A stretch of DNA of 64,000 bases from Rothia amarae (GTDB taxonomy: Bacteria > Actinomycetota > Actinomycetes > Actinomycetales > Micrococcaceae), in assembly GCF_014705945.2 (NCBI RefSeq), contig NZ_CP061538.1, positions 1,922,001-1,986,000 of the forward strand, written 5' to 3'. A model generated the notes under the pieces. It had not been told where the DNA came from and did no database searches. It was given only the letters and a program-made list of their open reading frames with translations. Shown here one piece after another: positions 29,742 through 39,621 of this stretch. Position 1 is the stretch's first letter. Each line of letters begins with the position of its first letter. The position numbers were made by a program, and so were the translations under genes.

Positions 29742-30626
29742 TTACTGCTCAGCAGCCATACGTTCAGCGGTTTCTACCACGTTCACCAGCAACATCGCAC
29801 GAGTCATCGGACCCACACCGCCGGGGTTAGGTGAGTACCAGCTCGACTTTTCGATCGCTTCAGGGCTGATATCGCCGGTCAGCTTCTTCTTTCCGGTCTC
29901 GGGGTCTTCAATACGGGACACTCCGACATCCAGCAGAATTGCGCCGTCTTTAACCTGATCTGCCTTGACGTTGTGGGGCTGGCCTACTGCAGCCACAATG
30001 ATGTCGGCATCGCGCAGAGCGCCATCGACATCTTCGGTGCCGGTGTGAACAAGAGTTGGAGTAGCGTTGACACCCTTACGGGTCAGCAAAAGTCCCAGCG
30101 GACGACCCACGGTAATACCGCGACCCAGTACTGCAACCTTTTTGCCCTTCCATGAAAGACCGTGACGCTCTACCAGTTCAATCACACCGTTGGGGGTGCA
30201 GGGAAGCGGCGAATCCAGTTCGTCACCCACATTAAGGACCAGACGACCCAAGTTAGTGGGATGCAAACCATCAGCATCCTTATCAGGATCAATCTTTTCC
30301 AAAATACGGTTAGTATCAATGTGCTTGGGCAACGGAAGCTGAACAATGTACCCGGTGCACTCGGGGTTGTTATTCAAATCTTCAATTTCTTTTTCAAGTT
30401 CTTCCTGAGTAATGTCCTCGGGAAGATCCTTACGAATCGAAGCAATCCCGATTTCAGCACAGTCGCGGTGCTTACCACCAACATACGAATGTGATGCGGG
30501 ATCGTCCCCCACCAAGACCGTACCCAGACCAGCCGTAACACCCTTTGCCTTCAACGCTTCAACGCGCTCGGCAAGTTCTTTCTTAATCTCTGCTGCTGTA
30601 GCTTTACCGTCTAGAATCTGCGGCAT
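29742..30626 (-). CDS. folD: Bifunctional methylenetetrahydrofolate dehydrogenase/cyclohydrolase
   Basis: A cytoplasmic enzyme converting 5,10-methylene-THF to 10-formyl-THF via methenyl-THF with NADP. The substrate-binding [17 protein letters not shown] holds the catalytic Tyr and Lys. QLPLPKH and the Rossmann segment [13 protein letters not shown] follow, and the C-terminal [13 protein letters not shown] closes the fold. I chose the ATG at 30626 (294 residues), with GAGGAG 8 bases upstream and 2 bases after the glyA stop; an in-frame GTG lies at 30635. It works directly with GlyA to feed one-carbon units to PurN and PurH. Confidence 0.95.
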   Translation of the reverse strand: MPQILDGKATAAEIKKELAERVEALKAKGVTAGLGTVLVGDDPASHSYVGGKHRDCAEIGIASIRKDLPEDITQEELEKEIEDLNNNPECTGYIVQLPLPKHIDTNRILEKIDPDKDADGLHPTNLGRLVLNVGDELDSPLPCTPNGVIELVERHGLSWKGKKVAVLGRGITVGRPLGLLLTRKGVNATPTLVHTGTEDVDGALRDADIIVAAVGQPHNVKADQVKDGAILLDVGVSRIEDPETGKKKLTGDISPEAIEKSSWYSPNPGGVGPMTRAMLLVNVVETAERMAAEQ

Positions 30627-30628
30627 AT

Positions 30629-31909
30629 TTACCACTCCTCAATTCCGTTGTACAAGGGAAACTTCTCACACAGAGCAGTCACACGTTCATGCTGAGCTGC
30701 AACATCTGCGCCTGGTTTCAGGGTCTCTGCGATAATATCTGCCACCTCGGTGAAAGCTTCCGCGTCGAAGCCACGGGTAGCAAGTGCTGGGGTGCCGATA
30801 CGCAAACCGGAGGTAACCATCGGCGGGCGGGGGTCGTTCGGCACTGCGTTACGGTTCACAGTGATGCCCGCTTTGTGCAATAGATCTTCTGCTTGTTTGC
30901 CATCCAACTCAGAATCCACCAAGTCAACCAGCAAGAGGTGGACGTCGGTGCCGCCGGTCAGCACCTTTATGCCCGCCTCTGCGACGTCGGACTGAGAAAG
31001 ACGCTCGGCGATAATGTGAGCACCTTCCAGCGTACGCTTTTGGCGATCCTTAAAATCTGCAGATGCAGCAATTTTGAAAGCGGTAGCTTTAGCAGCAATC
31101 ACATGCATGAGCGGTCCGCCCTGCTGTCCGGGGAAGACTGCCGAATCAATCTTTTTCTTCAGCTCTTCTTTGCAGAGGATAAAGCCCGAACGGGGCCCAC
31201 CAATCGTTTTATGAACGGTGGAGGATACGACGTCGGCGAAAGGAACCGGGTTCGGGTGTAGCCCTGTTGCCACTAGCCCTGCGAAATGAGCCATATCGAC
31301 CCAGAGGTAAGCCCCCACTTCATCGGCAACCGCACGGAACGCTTCAAAATCAAGTTGACGAGTATAGGCAGACCAGCCAGCGATAATCACCTTAGGCTTA
31401 TTCGCCACCGCAAGTTCACGCACCTGCTCCATGTCAACGCGACCGGTTTCTTCGTTGACCTCGTAGGCAACAACGTTGTACAGCTTGCCGGACACGTTCA
31501 GACGCATACCGTGGGTTAGATGCCCGCCGTGAGCCAAGGAAAGACCCATAATGGTGTCCCCAGGGGTCAACAGCGCATGCATGACGGCATTATTTGCCTG
31601 CGCACCCGAGTGAGGCTGAACATTCGCATGGTCAGCTCCGAAGAGCGACTTGGCACGTTCAATTGCTAGGGATTCTACGACGTCAACATATTCGCAGCCG
31701 CCGTAGTAACGACGTCCGGGGTAGCCCTCGGCGTACTTGTTGGTCAAAACCGAGCCCTGGGCTTCGAGTACTGCACGCGGCACAAAGTTCTCAGAGGCAA
31801 TCATTTCCAGAGTGTTCTGCTGACGCTTCTGCTCAGAATGAATTGCTTCAGCAACCTCGGGATCAATCTCTGCCAGAGGCACATCAAGAATCTGTTGGGA
31901 ATCGCTCAC
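30629..31909 (-). CDS. glyA: Serine hydroxymethyltransferase
   Basis: A PLP enzyme that interconverts serine and glycine while making 5,10-methylene-THF. The PLP lysine is Lys234 in [33 protein letters not shown] and HGGHLTHG are conserved active-site segments. I place the start at the GTG at 31909 (426 residues), with AAAGGAG 6 bases upstream. The frame stays open to 32026, but that extension has no family counterpart. It is the first gene of a glyA-folD pair. The 207 bases upstream contain paired direct and inverted repeats that may be regulatory. Confidence 0.96.
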   Translation of the reverse strand: MSDSQQILDVPLAEIDPEVAEAIHSEQKRQQNTLEMIASENFVPRAVLEAQGSVLTNKYAEGYPGRRYYGGCEYVDVVESLAIERAKSLFGADHANVQPHSGAQANNAVMHALLTPGDTIMGLSLAHGGHLTHGMRLNVSGKLYNVVAYEVNEETGRVDMEQVRELAVANKPKVIIAGWSAYTRQLDFEAFRAVADEVGAYLWVDMAHFAGLVATGLHPNPVPFADVVSSTVHKTIGGPRSGFILCKEELKKKIDSAVFPGQQGGPLMHVIAAKATAFKIAASADFKDRQKRTLEGAHIIAERLSQSDVAEAGIKVLTGGTDVHLLLVDLVDSELDGKQAEDLLHKAGITVNRNAVPNDPRPPMVTSGLRIGTPALATRGFDAEAFTEVADIIAETLKPGADVAAQHERVTALCEKFPLYNGIEEW

Positions 31910-32019
31910 GCGGACTCCTTTCAAGTTTCGGTCTTCTTCTCTAACGGAGAAGGACCTCATAGAAAACGGTGATGAGGTCAAAAAGACCATCCACTCTAGT
32001 TTATGTGAACCAAACCGCA

Positions 32020-32095
32020 TTGCCACCCGGTTTATGGATATTAAGCAAGCTTGTTTATGGATTATCCATCAGGGCTTTACCTTGCCACCCGGCAA
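32020..32095. repeat. Paired short repeats in the glyA upstream region
   Basis: The 11-mer TTGCCACCCGG occurs at 32020-32030 and again at 32082-32092; in the second copy it extends to the inverted repeat TTGCC-ACCC-GGCAA. Between them GTTTATGGAT appears twice (about 32030-32039 and 32053-32062), the second inside the imperfect palindrome ATGGATTATCCAT. This looks like two kinds of paired binding site in front of glyA. Confidence 0.55.
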
Positions 32096-32116
32096 AAACG
32101 AGTAGAGAGAGTTTTT

Positions 32117-32728
32117 CTACGCCTGGGTCAAAATTGCTTCGGCAAAATCTCGATATGAATCATGGGAAAAATGAGAGAGAGTTTGCGATTGCAAAACATA
32201 CCCACAAAAAACGCTCAGCACGGCTGCGCCAATGACCTCTAGCCATTCTTCGAGCTCTTCTTCATCAAATTCGAGAGCTGCTTGTGCCCACCCACGATAT
32301 CTTTCTTTCGCAGCGTTCTTCAACGCTTCAAGTTGAATATCGGCAACTTTTCGTACGACCTCATAGGTAGCGGCTTCACCCCATGTTGATTGCAACAACC
32401 GGCATGTTGCAGGGTTGACTCGCAGCGTCTCTAACCAGTTCAGCACATACGCCCAAGGCTCCATTTTTTCAGGCTGACCTGCACCGACGCCGCCTAGGCG
32501 TGGGGTATTTTCTTGCAGAAATATCTCAAGATCTATCGTTGCCGCCGCTACCGTAATCTCTTCTTTTCCAGAAAAGTGATTATAGATTGCACCGGCAGAC
32601 ATACCTGTCCGCTGGATAATCTCACTCATGGATGTGCGTTGAAAACCTTTATCAAGAAAGGCCAAACGTGCAGATTCCACGATATTTTCTCTAATCTGCA
32701 TTCGGTGTTCTTCGCTAATTCGAGGCAT
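32117..32728 (-). CDS. TetR-family transcriptional regulator
   Basis: A 203-residue repressor. The N-terminal helix-turn-helix is clear (residues 12-58: ARLAFLDKGFQRTSMSEI, MSAGAIYNHFSGKEEI). The C-terminal ligand-binding domain is helical and Trp/Glu rich, with no close match I can name. It lies upstream of glyA on the same strand and divergent from the VWA-protein gene 297 bases away, so it may control itself, that gene, or the glyA-folD pair. The sequence does not reveal the ligand. Confidence 0.88.
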   Translation of the reverse strand: MPRISEEHRMQIRENIVESARLAFLDKGFQRTSMSEIIQRTGMSAGAIYNHFSGKEEITVAAATIDLEIFLQENTPRLGGVGAGQPEKMEPWAYVLNWLETLRVNPATCRLLQSTWGEAATYEVVRKVADIQLEALKNAAKERYRGWAQAALEFDEEELEEWLEVIGAAVLSVFCGYVLQSQTLSHFSHDSYRDFAEAILTQA

Positions 32729-33025
32729 ATTTCTAACTTACCTAAATCGAACAGTCATTCAGGACACGCTCATCACTTATGGCTACATCGTGTTCAATGC
32801 AACATCCTTGCCAATACGCCTAGTCACAGAAATAACTCTCTGTCTTTCCCTCTACCGTCAAGCTCATATTTACCGCCAATAGATTTTTTCGTCCGCCGCC
32901 CAGCCTCTTGTCAAAATCATTCTTGATAAACTAAGGCGTTACTTTCGATGGGGGAACATGGGGAGTAACACAATGACAATCTCAATTCAGAGAGTCTCTC
33001 TCGGAAATGCGCGAAAGGGCACATC

Positions 33026-34747
33026 ATGGGGAATGCTCAATCGCGTCGTGAAGCGCGAGAAGCCCGGCGGAAGAAGAACGTCCGTAAGTGGGTAGCACTC
33101 AGCGGCGCAGGCATCGTCTTACTCAGCGGTGGAATACTTACTTATAACTTAGGCAGCAATAACCAGACTCAGGATCCGCAAGCGATCCCCTCTAACTGCG
33201 CCACCACTCAACGCGTGAGCGTAGAGACCACCAAAGCTATGGCGGAAATTCTTAAAAACATTCCGGTCTCTGACGAAGACTGCATCACTCTAGCTATCAG
33301 TAGCGACTCAGCGACGACCGAAACCGCCCAGCACATTATTAGCGGCAAGTCTGCCCCTAATCTATGGATTCCAGATTCTTCAACCCGAGCAGAGCTAGCT
33401 CTTGCGGGCAAGGCTCAAGTAATCACCAAAGCAGACTCTTTGGCCAGCACTCCAGCAGTTATCGTAACGACCGGAAACAATCGCGTGGAGAGCTGGAATG
33501 ATGCTCTACACGATTCTTCCAGCATAAAAATGAGCGAGCCTAAAGACGATTCCGGTGCTTTTATGGCGTTACTCAACGCCACAGCCGAAACAAGTCATAA
33601 CGCAATTTCGCAAGAAGATTTTAGCGCCAACATTGGACTACGTGCCCAAACTATCGGTGTAGACGATCCGGAGCGCAACCCCTCTGATTTACTCTCCTCG
33701 GTGAGCGATCACAGCATTGATTCTGCCATTGTGACTGAGTCTGATTTTGCTCAATACCGCAAAGATCATGCAGATTCTAAAGTGAAGGCCTACGTTCCCA
33801 GTGGAAAAACAGGCATGCTAGATTTCCCGATGTACCAGCCAACCACCGGCGCAGACACCAACCGAACTGTTGGTTTAGCCGCCGATAAAATCGAGAATTA
33901 CATCAATTCTGACGAGGGTAAAAAAGCTCTTGAAGAACAGGGGCTACGTTCTGACCCCGGTCACGAACTTGCCGAAAATACGGTAGGCGTGGTTGATTCT
34001 CTCAGCACCGACAACCCCAAGATTCTTGCCAACATGTGGACCTCCTACCTACGCCAGTCCGCTCCGCTCAACGCGTTGGTGGCAGTGGACGCCTCCGGCT
34101 CAATGAGCACCAAAGTAGGAGACAGCGGACGCACCCGCATGGATATTGTTAAAGAATCCGTAGTTTCCGGTTCCCAGCTCTTTCCACCCCGTGACTCCAT
34201 TGGTTTGTGGAGTTTCGCGCTGGATATCGCCAAGGATAACCAGGGCAAATCGCTGGATTACAATCCGCTCGTCCCCATCCGCAATCTCGGCGAAGATGTC
34301 GATGGAAAGAACCAGCGAGAAATCTTGCGTACCGCCGGCGAGAAAATTCAGCCCTACCCCGATTCTCATACCGGGCTCAACGACACCACTTTGGCAGCAT
34401 TCGAAGAGGTCAAATCTCAGTTTGACCCAGACGCCGCTAACGTCGTTGTTATTATGACCGATGGTGAAAACTCAGATAAGGACTCCATTTCCACCGAGGA
34501 TCTTATTCGAACCATCAATGAACAGCAGGATAAAGAGAACCCGATTTATATGCTCTTCATTGGTGTATCCGATGATGCAAACATGGAATCGCTGCGGCAT
34601 TTAGCACAGGAAACTAAGGGTGAAGCCTTTACGGCAAACTCAGCTGAGGACATTCAGAAGATTTTCCAGGAAGCACTTTCCGTAGCAGATGAGCCCACCG
34701 GCCCCACCGCTACAGCGGCAGCAGCCTATTCAGCTCCTGCCCAGTAA
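33026..34747 (+). CDS. Membrane-anchored protein with binding-protein-like and VWA domains
   Basis: A 573-residue surface protein. A basic, Arg-rich N terminus is followed by one membrane helix (about residues 27-44), with the rest outside. Residues 55-320 resemble an extracellular solute-binding fold (CATTQRVSVETTKAMAEIL, SAPNLWIPDSS, IVTESDFAQY). Residues 345-550 are a von Willebrand factor A domain whose metal-dependent adhesion site is complete: DASGS in VAVDASGSMS, the Thr and Asp in GLNDTTL and VVIMTDGENSD. The end is Ala/Pro rich. This fusion is known in actinobacteria without a defined role. AAAGGG stands 6 bases before the ATG. It is a single-gene unit with its own terminator. Confidence 0.85.
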   Translation: MGNAQSRREAREARRKKNVRKWVALSGAGIVLLSGGILTYNLGSNNQTQDPQAIPSNCATTQRVSVETTKAMAEILKNIPVSDEDCITLAISSDSATTETAQHIISGKSAPNLWIPDSSTRAELALAGKAQVITKADSLASTPAVIVTTGNNRVESWNDALHDSSSIKMSEPKDDSGAFMALLNATAETSHNAISQEDFSANIGLRAQTIGVDDPERNPSDLLSSVSDHSIDSAIVTESDFAQYRKDHADSKVKAYVPSGKTGMLDFPMYQPTTGADTNRTVGLAADKIENYINSDEGKKALEEQGLRSDPGHELAENTVGVVDSLSTDNPKILANMWTSYLRQSAPLNALVAVDASGSMSTKVGDSGRTRMDIVKESVVSGSQLFPPRDSIGLWSFALDIAKDNQGKSLDYNPLVPIRNLGEDVDGKNQREILRTAGEKIQPYPDSHTGLNDTTLAAFEEVKSQFDPDAANVVVIMTDGENSDKDSISTEDLIRTINEQQDKENPIYMLFIGVSDDANMESLRHLAQETKGEAFTANSAEDIQKIFQEALSVADEPTGPTATAAAAYSAPAQ

Positions 34748-34772
34748 ATCTGAATAACCAGTACACCAAAAA

Positions 34773-34806
34773 TTTTGCCCCGAATGATAATTCATTCGGG
34801 GCAAAA
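34773..34806. terminator. Bidirectional terminator between the VWA gene and purH
   Basis: A perfect 15-bp stem (34773-34787 with 34792-34806) with a TAAT loop has T's leading out on both strands. The two genes converge on it. Confidence 0.9.
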
Positions 34807-34828
34807 CTGTGAGGAGACCTCGGTTTGT

Positions 34829-36436
34829 TTAGTGGAAGAAGTGGCGGGCGCCAGTGGTGTACATGGTGATACCGGCTTCTTGGGCTGCCTTAATGACTTC
34901 CTCGTCGCGAATAGAACCACCGGGCTGGACGACGGCGCGCACACCGGCGTCGAGCAAAACCTGCAGCCCATCAGCGAAGGGGAAGAAAGCATCTGATGCC
35001 GCTACCGCTTCCCGTGCGCGTTCGGCGTCCCCAGCCAGTGAATTAGCGCGCTCGACCGAAAGCTTGCAAGAGTCAACACGGTTGACCTGTCCCATGCCGA
35101 TGCCTACTGCAGCGCCGCCATTTGCCAGTAAAATGGCGTTTGACTTGGCAGAACGCAGAGCTTTCCACGCGAAAGCGAGGTCTGCGAGGGTTTTTTCGTC
35201 GGCAGCATTACCCGCTACGAGCTCCCAGTTCTCGGGTTGATCGCCCTCTGCCTGAAGGCGATCAGCTTCTTGGAAGAGTACGCCGCCTGAAACTGCGCGA
35301 TATTCCAAGGAGCCGCGGGAGAATCCCTCGGGCAGAACGAGTATGCGCAGATTCTTTTTAGTCTGCAAAATCTCCAACGCTTCAGGCGAGTAGGAGGGAG
35401 CAATAATGACTTCGGTGAAAATATCTTTCACGGTACGAGCCATACCTTCAGATACTTCAGTATTGGTTGCTATTACGCCACCGTAGGCTGAAAGCGGGTC
35501 GCAAGCGTGTGCTTTGGCGTGTGCGTCTGCCACAGGATCGGTAGCTCCGGGAGTGGCTACAGCAATACCACAAGGGTTGTTGTGCTTGATGATAGCAACG
35601 GCGGTTTCCTCGAAATCGTAAGCAGCACGAAGCGCAGCATCGCCGTCGACAAAGTTGTTGTAGCTCATTGCCTTACCGCCGAGCTGTTCTGCCTGGGCAA
35701 TGCCGGGAGCAGCGGCGGGATCGACGTACAGCGCGGCTTTCTGATGCGGGTTTTCCCCATAACGCAGAGTTTCGGAACGTTCGAAAGAAAGCCCGGCAAA
35801 GGGAGGCCAGAAGTTGGCGTCTTCGTCCTGTTCAAACTGCTGGGCAGTCCAGGTGGCAACAGCGGTGTCATAGGCTGCGGTATGAGCGAACGCCGCAGAG
35901 GCTAGACGACGGCGCTCGGCCAGGGTGAATCCACCCTCGGATGCTGCACGTACAACGTCGTCATAACGTGTCGGGTCTACTACCACTGCCACAGCATCAT
36001 GGTTTTTAGCGGCGGCACGAACCATCGAAGGCCCGCCAATATCAATCTTTTCTACAATCGCGTCCTGATCAGCACCCGATGCGACGGTTTCCACGAAGGG
36101 GTAAAGATTAACAACCACCAGGTCAAAGGGCTCAATATCCATCTGCTGGAGCGTATCAATATGATCCTGTTTGCGGCGATCAGCCAAAATTCCCGCGTGG
36201 ACGCGCGGGTGCAGAGTTTTGACTCGACCCTCTAAACATTCGGGAAAATCCGTAATGTCGGAAACTTCGGTGACAGGAACACCTGCTGCTGAAATGGTGG
36301 AGGCGGTAGAGCCGGTAGAAATAATAGCAACCCCGGCCTGGTGGAGACCGCGGGCAAGATCTTCAAGACCTGTTTTATCGAAAACAGAGATAAGGGCGCG
36401 TTTGAGAGGTACGCGATCGAGCTCGATGAGACTCAC
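34829..36436 (-). CDS. purH: Bifunctional AICAR formyltransferase/IMP cyclohydrolase
   Basis: Catalyses the last two steps of purine synthesis: formylation of AICAR with 10-formyl-THF and ring closure to IMP. The N-terminal MGS-like domain has [19 protein letters not shown] and STGSTAS, then HPRVHAGIL. The transformylase half has [14 protein letters not shown] and the catalytic KHNNPCG. I start it at the GTG at 36436 (535 residues), with GGAG 6 bases before; the frame is open to 36487 without family similarity. It follows purN across 141 bases that hold two hairpins. Confidence 0.95.
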   Translation of the reverse strand: MSLIELDRVPLKRALISVFDKTGLEDLARGLHQAGVAIISTGSTASTISAAGVPVTEVSDITDFPECLEGRVKTLHPRVHAGILADRRKQDHIDTLQQMDIEPFDLVVVNLYPFVETVASGADQDAIVEKIDIGGPSMVRAAAKNHDAVAVVVDPTRYDDVVRAASEGGFTLAERRRLASAAFAHTAAYDTAVATWTAQQFEQDEDANFWPPFAGLSFERSETLRYGENPHQKAALYVDPAAAPGIAQAEQLGGKAMSYNNFVDGDAALRAAYDFEETAVAIIKHNNPCGIAVATPGATDPVADAHAKAHACDPLSAYGGVIATNTEVSEGMARTVKDIFTEVIIAPSYSPEALEILQTKKNLRILVLPEGFSRGSLEYRAVSGGVLFQEADRLQAEGDQPENWELVAGNAADEKTLADLAFAWKALRSAKSNAILLANGGAAVGIGMGQVNRVDSCKLSVERANSLAGDAERAREAVAASDAFFPFADGLQVLLDAGVRAVVQPGGSIRDEEVIKAAQEAGITMYTTGARHFFH

Positions 36437-36504
36437 AGATGACTCCAATTTCTTGATCCTCGCTCTCAGAGGTGGTTCTGAGAACATCTGGATGGTTAGG
36501 TATT

Positions 36505-36555
36505 GGGTCGATGTAAGCCCCGACCCTTGGCTTCAGTTCTTGAATCATCAAGAAC
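36505..36555 (-). other. Two hairpins between purN and purH
   Basis: On the minus strand an 8-bp stem (GTTCTTGA/TCAAGAAC, about 36535-36554) comes first, then a 6-bp stem (GGGTCG/CGACCC, about 36505-36526). Neither has a terminating T run. They could be a weak attenuator or an mRNA processing site. Confidence 0.45.
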
Positions 36556-36577
36556 CTAAATCTTTGGATCGGCCTGG

Positions 36578-37177
36578 CTACCGATGTTGCGGTTTCTCTT
36601 TCGGCAGGCGAGGGGAAGATTCGGCGGCAAGTTCAGAGATAGTCTGAACGAGCAGTTTTCTTTCTTCGACTTTGATGCGCTCGTGCAGGGTTTCTTCGGT
36701 GTCTTCGGGCAAAACCGGCACTGCCGCCTGCGCCAAGATAGAACCGGTATCGACGCCAGAATCAACAAAATGCACGGTCAGCCCGGTGATTTTCACGCCG
36801 TGGTCGAGAGCGTCTCTAACGCCGTGTGCGCCGGGGAACGAGGGCAATAAAGCCGGGTGGGTATTGATGATTCTGTTCTCAAATTGCTGGACGAAATCGG
36901 CGTCCACAATCCGCATGAATCCCGCAAAAATAACAAAATCTGGGGAGAACGAGGCAACCGTTTTTTCCAGGTGTCTATTCCACTCTGCGCGAGTTTCAAA
37001 ATCTGCAGGCTCTACTAAAAAGGTCTCAATGCCTGCCCGTTCGGCACGTTCGATGCCCACACAGGGTTTATCGGCACCGACGGCGGCAACTTCAACCTCA
37101 AGCTGGCCGGCTGCTACGGCGTCCAGAATCGACTGCAGGTTAGTACCGGAACCTGAAACCATCACCACAATGCGCAT
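36578..37177 (-). CDS. purN: Phosphoribosylglycinamide formyltransferase
   Basis: The third step of purine synthesis, moving formyl from 10-formyl-THF to GAR. The 199 residues contain the phosphate-binding GSGTNLQSIL at 8-17, the catalytic segment NTHPALLPSFPGAHG, and the folate-site TVHFVDSGVDTGSI with its Asp. The start codon lacks a ribosome-binding site and is 7 bases after TAAACT, so the mRNA is probably leaderless. It is followed by purH on the same strand. Confidence 0.94.
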   Translation of the reverse strand: MRIVVMVSGSGTNLQSILDAVAAGQLEVEVAAVGADKPCVGIERAERAGIETFLVEPADFETRAEWNRHLEKTVASFSPDFVIFAGFMRIVDADFVQQFENRIINTHPALLPSFPGAHGVRDALDHGVKITGLTVHFVDSGVDTGSILAQAAVPVLPEDTEETLHERIKVEERKLLVQTISELAAESSPRLPKEKPQHR

Positions 37178-37184
37178 ATCAGAG

Positions 37185-37190
37185 AGTTTA
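37185..37190 (-). promoter_or_regulatory. -10 box of purN, probable leaderless start
   Basis: On the minus strand TAAACT ends 7 bases before the purN ATG, with no Shine-Dalgarno between them. Confidence 0.45.
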
Positions 37191-37285
37191 CCGTACAGTT
37201 GCAGCCGTTATCATGCGAAGAGGGAATGAGCCCAGGGTGATTATCTGCTAACTTTTCCCGATAGTTCCTGTTACGGTTCGCGGGG

Positions 37286-37291
37286 TATTCT
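37286..37291 (+). promoter_or_regulatory. -10 box of the small membrane-protein gene, probable leaderless start
   Basis: TATTCT ends 7 bases before the ATG at 37299. The bases between (TATCCCT) contain no ribosome-binding site. Confidence 0.5.
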
Positions 37292-37298
37292 TATCCCT

Positions 37299-37721
37299 AT
37301 GTCTGAAAACGTAAATACTTTAGAAGAAATGCCTGCGCCTCAGCGAGAAGCCCGGAAGAAACTGCTGATTATTCAGCGTCTCATGCTTGCCGCTGGTGTG
37401 CTTTCTTTCGTTTTCATGATGTACACCGGCTGGTGGCTTGTTGCCGCGCTGGTGGCTGAATTGCTTGCCCTCGGTTTGGGTATCCGCTCGTTGTTTCTGA
37501 TGCCGCGTGCACGTAGCGGTGGCTTCGAATACACCGTGCTCCTCCTCTTTTTGCTGGGAATCGCATATCTCACCTTTGGCACCGTGGTTCAGCTCGTTTT
37601 CGTGGAACAGACCAACGCTTACGCCGAGTGTATCCAGAATGCACTGACACTCAGCCGCCAGGGACAGTGCAACCAACAGCTTCAGGACAACCTGCTCGGG
37701 GCTCTGCTCGGCGGCGAGTAA
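37299..37721 (+). CDS. Small three-helix membrane protein of unknown function
   Basis: A 140-residue protein, not recognised. After a short charged N terminus it has three membrane helices (about residues 27-42, 46-66 and 78-100). The C-terminal 35 residues, likely outside, contain two Cys (CIQNALTLSRQGQCNQQ) that could pair. It stands alone between purN (divergent) and the DUF6350 gene, with which it converges: the two stop codons are 2 bases apart. Confidence 0.75.
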   Translation: MSENVNTLEEMPAPQREARKKLLIIQRLMLAAGVLSFVFMMYTGWWLVAALVAELLALGLGIRSLFLMPRARSGGFEYTVLLLFLLGIAYLTFGTVVQLVFVEQTNAYAECIQNALTLSRQGQCNQQLQDNLLGALLGGE

Positions 37722-37723
37722 TT

Positions 37724-39496
37724 CTAAGAGTCGTTTTCTTCCCGCGTTTTTCGCTGTTTTTTGAGGGATTTAGGACGGCGAATCACCGCGCCGCGAGCCA
37801 GCTTAGGTTGCTCTGGCGCCGCCTTTGATTCTTCAGCGCGAACGCTCCCCTGGTTTAGATTTTCTGAAGTCTCAGATTGCTGTGCAGGTTCTAGTGCGGC
37901 GGGTTCTACTGCTGAATCTTTCTCGGCGGAAACTTCTCCTTCTTCGGCGGAGTCTGCAGAAACATTTGCCTCAGTGGACGTTAACTCTGCTGCATCTTGC
38001 TGCTGGGCTGAGTCTGCTGGGGATTCTTCGGCTTCGTCGAGAACAAAAACGTCCTCAGATTCAGTCTCTGTAGCCACTGAATCTGCCGCTTTCGAGCCCT
38101 TAGAACCGGAGCGCGCTGCCTTTTTCTCGGCCTTTTGCGCAGCTTTAGCCTTCTTCTGTTCTTTTTTCAGACGGCGCTTATTCTCGCGCGATTCGCCAGC
38201 AAATCGATCCAGTTCTTTACTGTTATCCGGTTCAATCATCGGTGCCAGTATCGACCCCAACAGTACGCCTACAGCTATCCACAGCGCCGTCAGTAATCCA
38301 AAGAACCAGGGGGTAGGACCCACATGAGTGAATCTGCCTAGACCCAAAGAACCGTGAGCGAACCAGCCCACCGCCGCCGTCATGATGCCTGTAGGGACAG
38401 CGATAAATACAGCCAGGCATAACGTAGAAAGGAGAGCTGATAACCAGCGGAAACGAATCTTCAGCGAAACCCACTCATCAAAATGATTTTCACCGGCGCG
38501 GAAGAACCACCATCCAGCAAGAGCACCCGCAAGAATCGGAACCAGCACCGCCAGATAAGAGAAAGGGTCAATGGGCTGCGGAATTGCCCCCAGCACAGGA
38601 AGAGCGGGCATAGCCCCCACTGAAGTCTGCGAAAGGTTGGCAATGGTACCCTCGCCAAACGAGAACCCTGCGCCGGTACTCCACGCCATCGCCCAAATAA
38701 TCAGGTTAGGAACAATGCCGAGTTGAAGCAGAGTCACAGCGGTGTCCCCCACTGCCCCAGCACTGAGAAGCTGGTAAACCGCAAGAATATCGTTCCAGTT
38801 ATACAGAACGGTGAGCGCAAAAAGTAGCGCGCCCCCGGCAATAAAAGCCAGCAAAGCAACCAAGGACGAACGCAAAACCGCCCACACGTAAGATCCAGCC
38901 CACCTGGAATACTGACTAAATTTACCAACCCACTCAGCCGCATTCACACCAATCATGCGAGCCAAAGAGCGCGATTCAAACCAGGCACCGCAAATCGTTC
39001 CCAGCAAAACCACCCAGAGCGGAACGAGAAAAGCCAGTAAAGGATGGGTGGTCACTGTAGCAGTCGAGGAAAACAGGCTTAACGCCAACGAAATCGCCAG
39101 ATAGGTGAGACTGCCCGATACCAGGGGAACCCAAAATTGGCCTTCATAGGATGCCTGCGCCAACCGTCGTCCAGACCGAAAGCACAATGCCAACGGCACA
39201 AGAGTCAGACCCAACGGAATAAGGCTGAACGTGCCAGATACCGCCGCGAAAGAACCGTGTTGGGGAATATTCAAATCCAGTGGAACACCATGAATCAGCA
39301 ACCAAATCTGGCTGGAAAGTTGTGAGACACCCAGCAAAGAGGAGTCATTAAACCCGCCGGCAAACCACACTGCCACCAATAAAATGAGCACGGTCGCGAA
39401 CGAAAGTACAGCAGTCATTAACAGTTCGATAGCCCCCTGCATCCAAAGAGGCATAGGGAGCGAACGTTTCGGCGGGGTTTTGGAAGTGGTGTTCAT
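37724..39496 (-). CDS. DUF6350 family polytopic membrane protein
   Basis: A 590-residue protein with about 9-10 membrane helices in residues 15-410 and a charged cytosolic tail of about 170 residues. The tail has a Lys/Arg/Ala-rich coiled part (RRLKKEQKKAKAAQKAEKK), then a Glu/Ser/Ala-rich acidic stretch and a basic end (RRPKSLKKQRKTRE). The membrane part fits the actinobacterial DUF6350 family, usually found beside purN-purH as here. Its function is unknown; a link to cell division has been proposed for relatives. AAAGGA precedes the ATG. Confidence 0.8.
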   Translation of the reverse strand: MNTTSKTPPKRSLPMPLWMQGAIELLMTAVLSFATVLILLVAVWFAGGFNDSSLLGVSQLSSQIWLLIHGVPLDLNIPQHGSFAAVSGTFSLIPLGLTLVPLALCFRSGRRLAQASYEGQFWVPLVSGSLTYLAISLALSLFSSTATVTTHPLLAFLVPLWVVLLGTICGAWFESRSLARMIGVNAAEWVGKFSQYSRWAGSYVWAVLRSSLVALLAFIAGGALLFALTVLYNWNDILAVYQLLSAGAVGDTAVTLLQLGIVPNLIIWAMAWSTGAGFSFGEGTIANLSQTSVGAMPALPVLGAIPQPIDPFSYLAVLVPILAGALAGWWFFRAGENHFDEWVSLKIRFRWLSALLSTLCLAVFIAVPTGIMTAAVGWFAHGSLGLGRFTHVGPTPWFFGLLTALWIAVGVLLGSILAPMIEPDNSKELDRFAGESRENKRRLKKEQKKAKAAQKAEKKAARSGSKGSKAADSVATETESEDVFVLDEAEESPADSAQQQDAAELTSTEANVSADSAEEGEVSAEKDSAVEPAALEPAQQSETSENLNQGSVRAEESKAAPEQPKLARGAVIRRPKSLKKQRKTREENDS

Positions 39497-39609
39497 CGTC
39501 CTTTATCTTTTCACGAACTGCACCCTCAGGTGTAGCTGGCAGTCGCTTTGAGCACGATTTGAATCCACATTTTTCGAAAATAGCCAGCAAGCTCTCAGGT
39601 TCTCATCCC

Positions 39610-39615
39610 TAAACT
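39610..39615 (+). promoter_or_regulatory. -10 box of the SDR gene, possible leaderless start
   Basis: TAAACT ends 6 bases before the ATG at 39622. The AGAGAG between them could act as a weak ribosome-binding site if transcription starts earlier. Confidence 0.45.
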
Positions 39616-39621
39616 AGAGAG

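Noticed and set aside
31910-32026. An extended N terminus for glyA
   Set aside because: The extension has no family counterpart, and the GTG at 31909 has a well-spaced AAAGGAG.
31910-32116. A folate or glycine riboswitch before glyA
   Set aside because: The region lacks the conserved cores of those riboswitches; it contains short direct and inverted repeats instead.
37761-38327. A 188-residue Ser/Ala-rich plus-strand frame opposite the DUF6350 gene
   Set aside because: It mirrors the acidic and basic tail of the DUF6350 protein; no ribosome-binding site.
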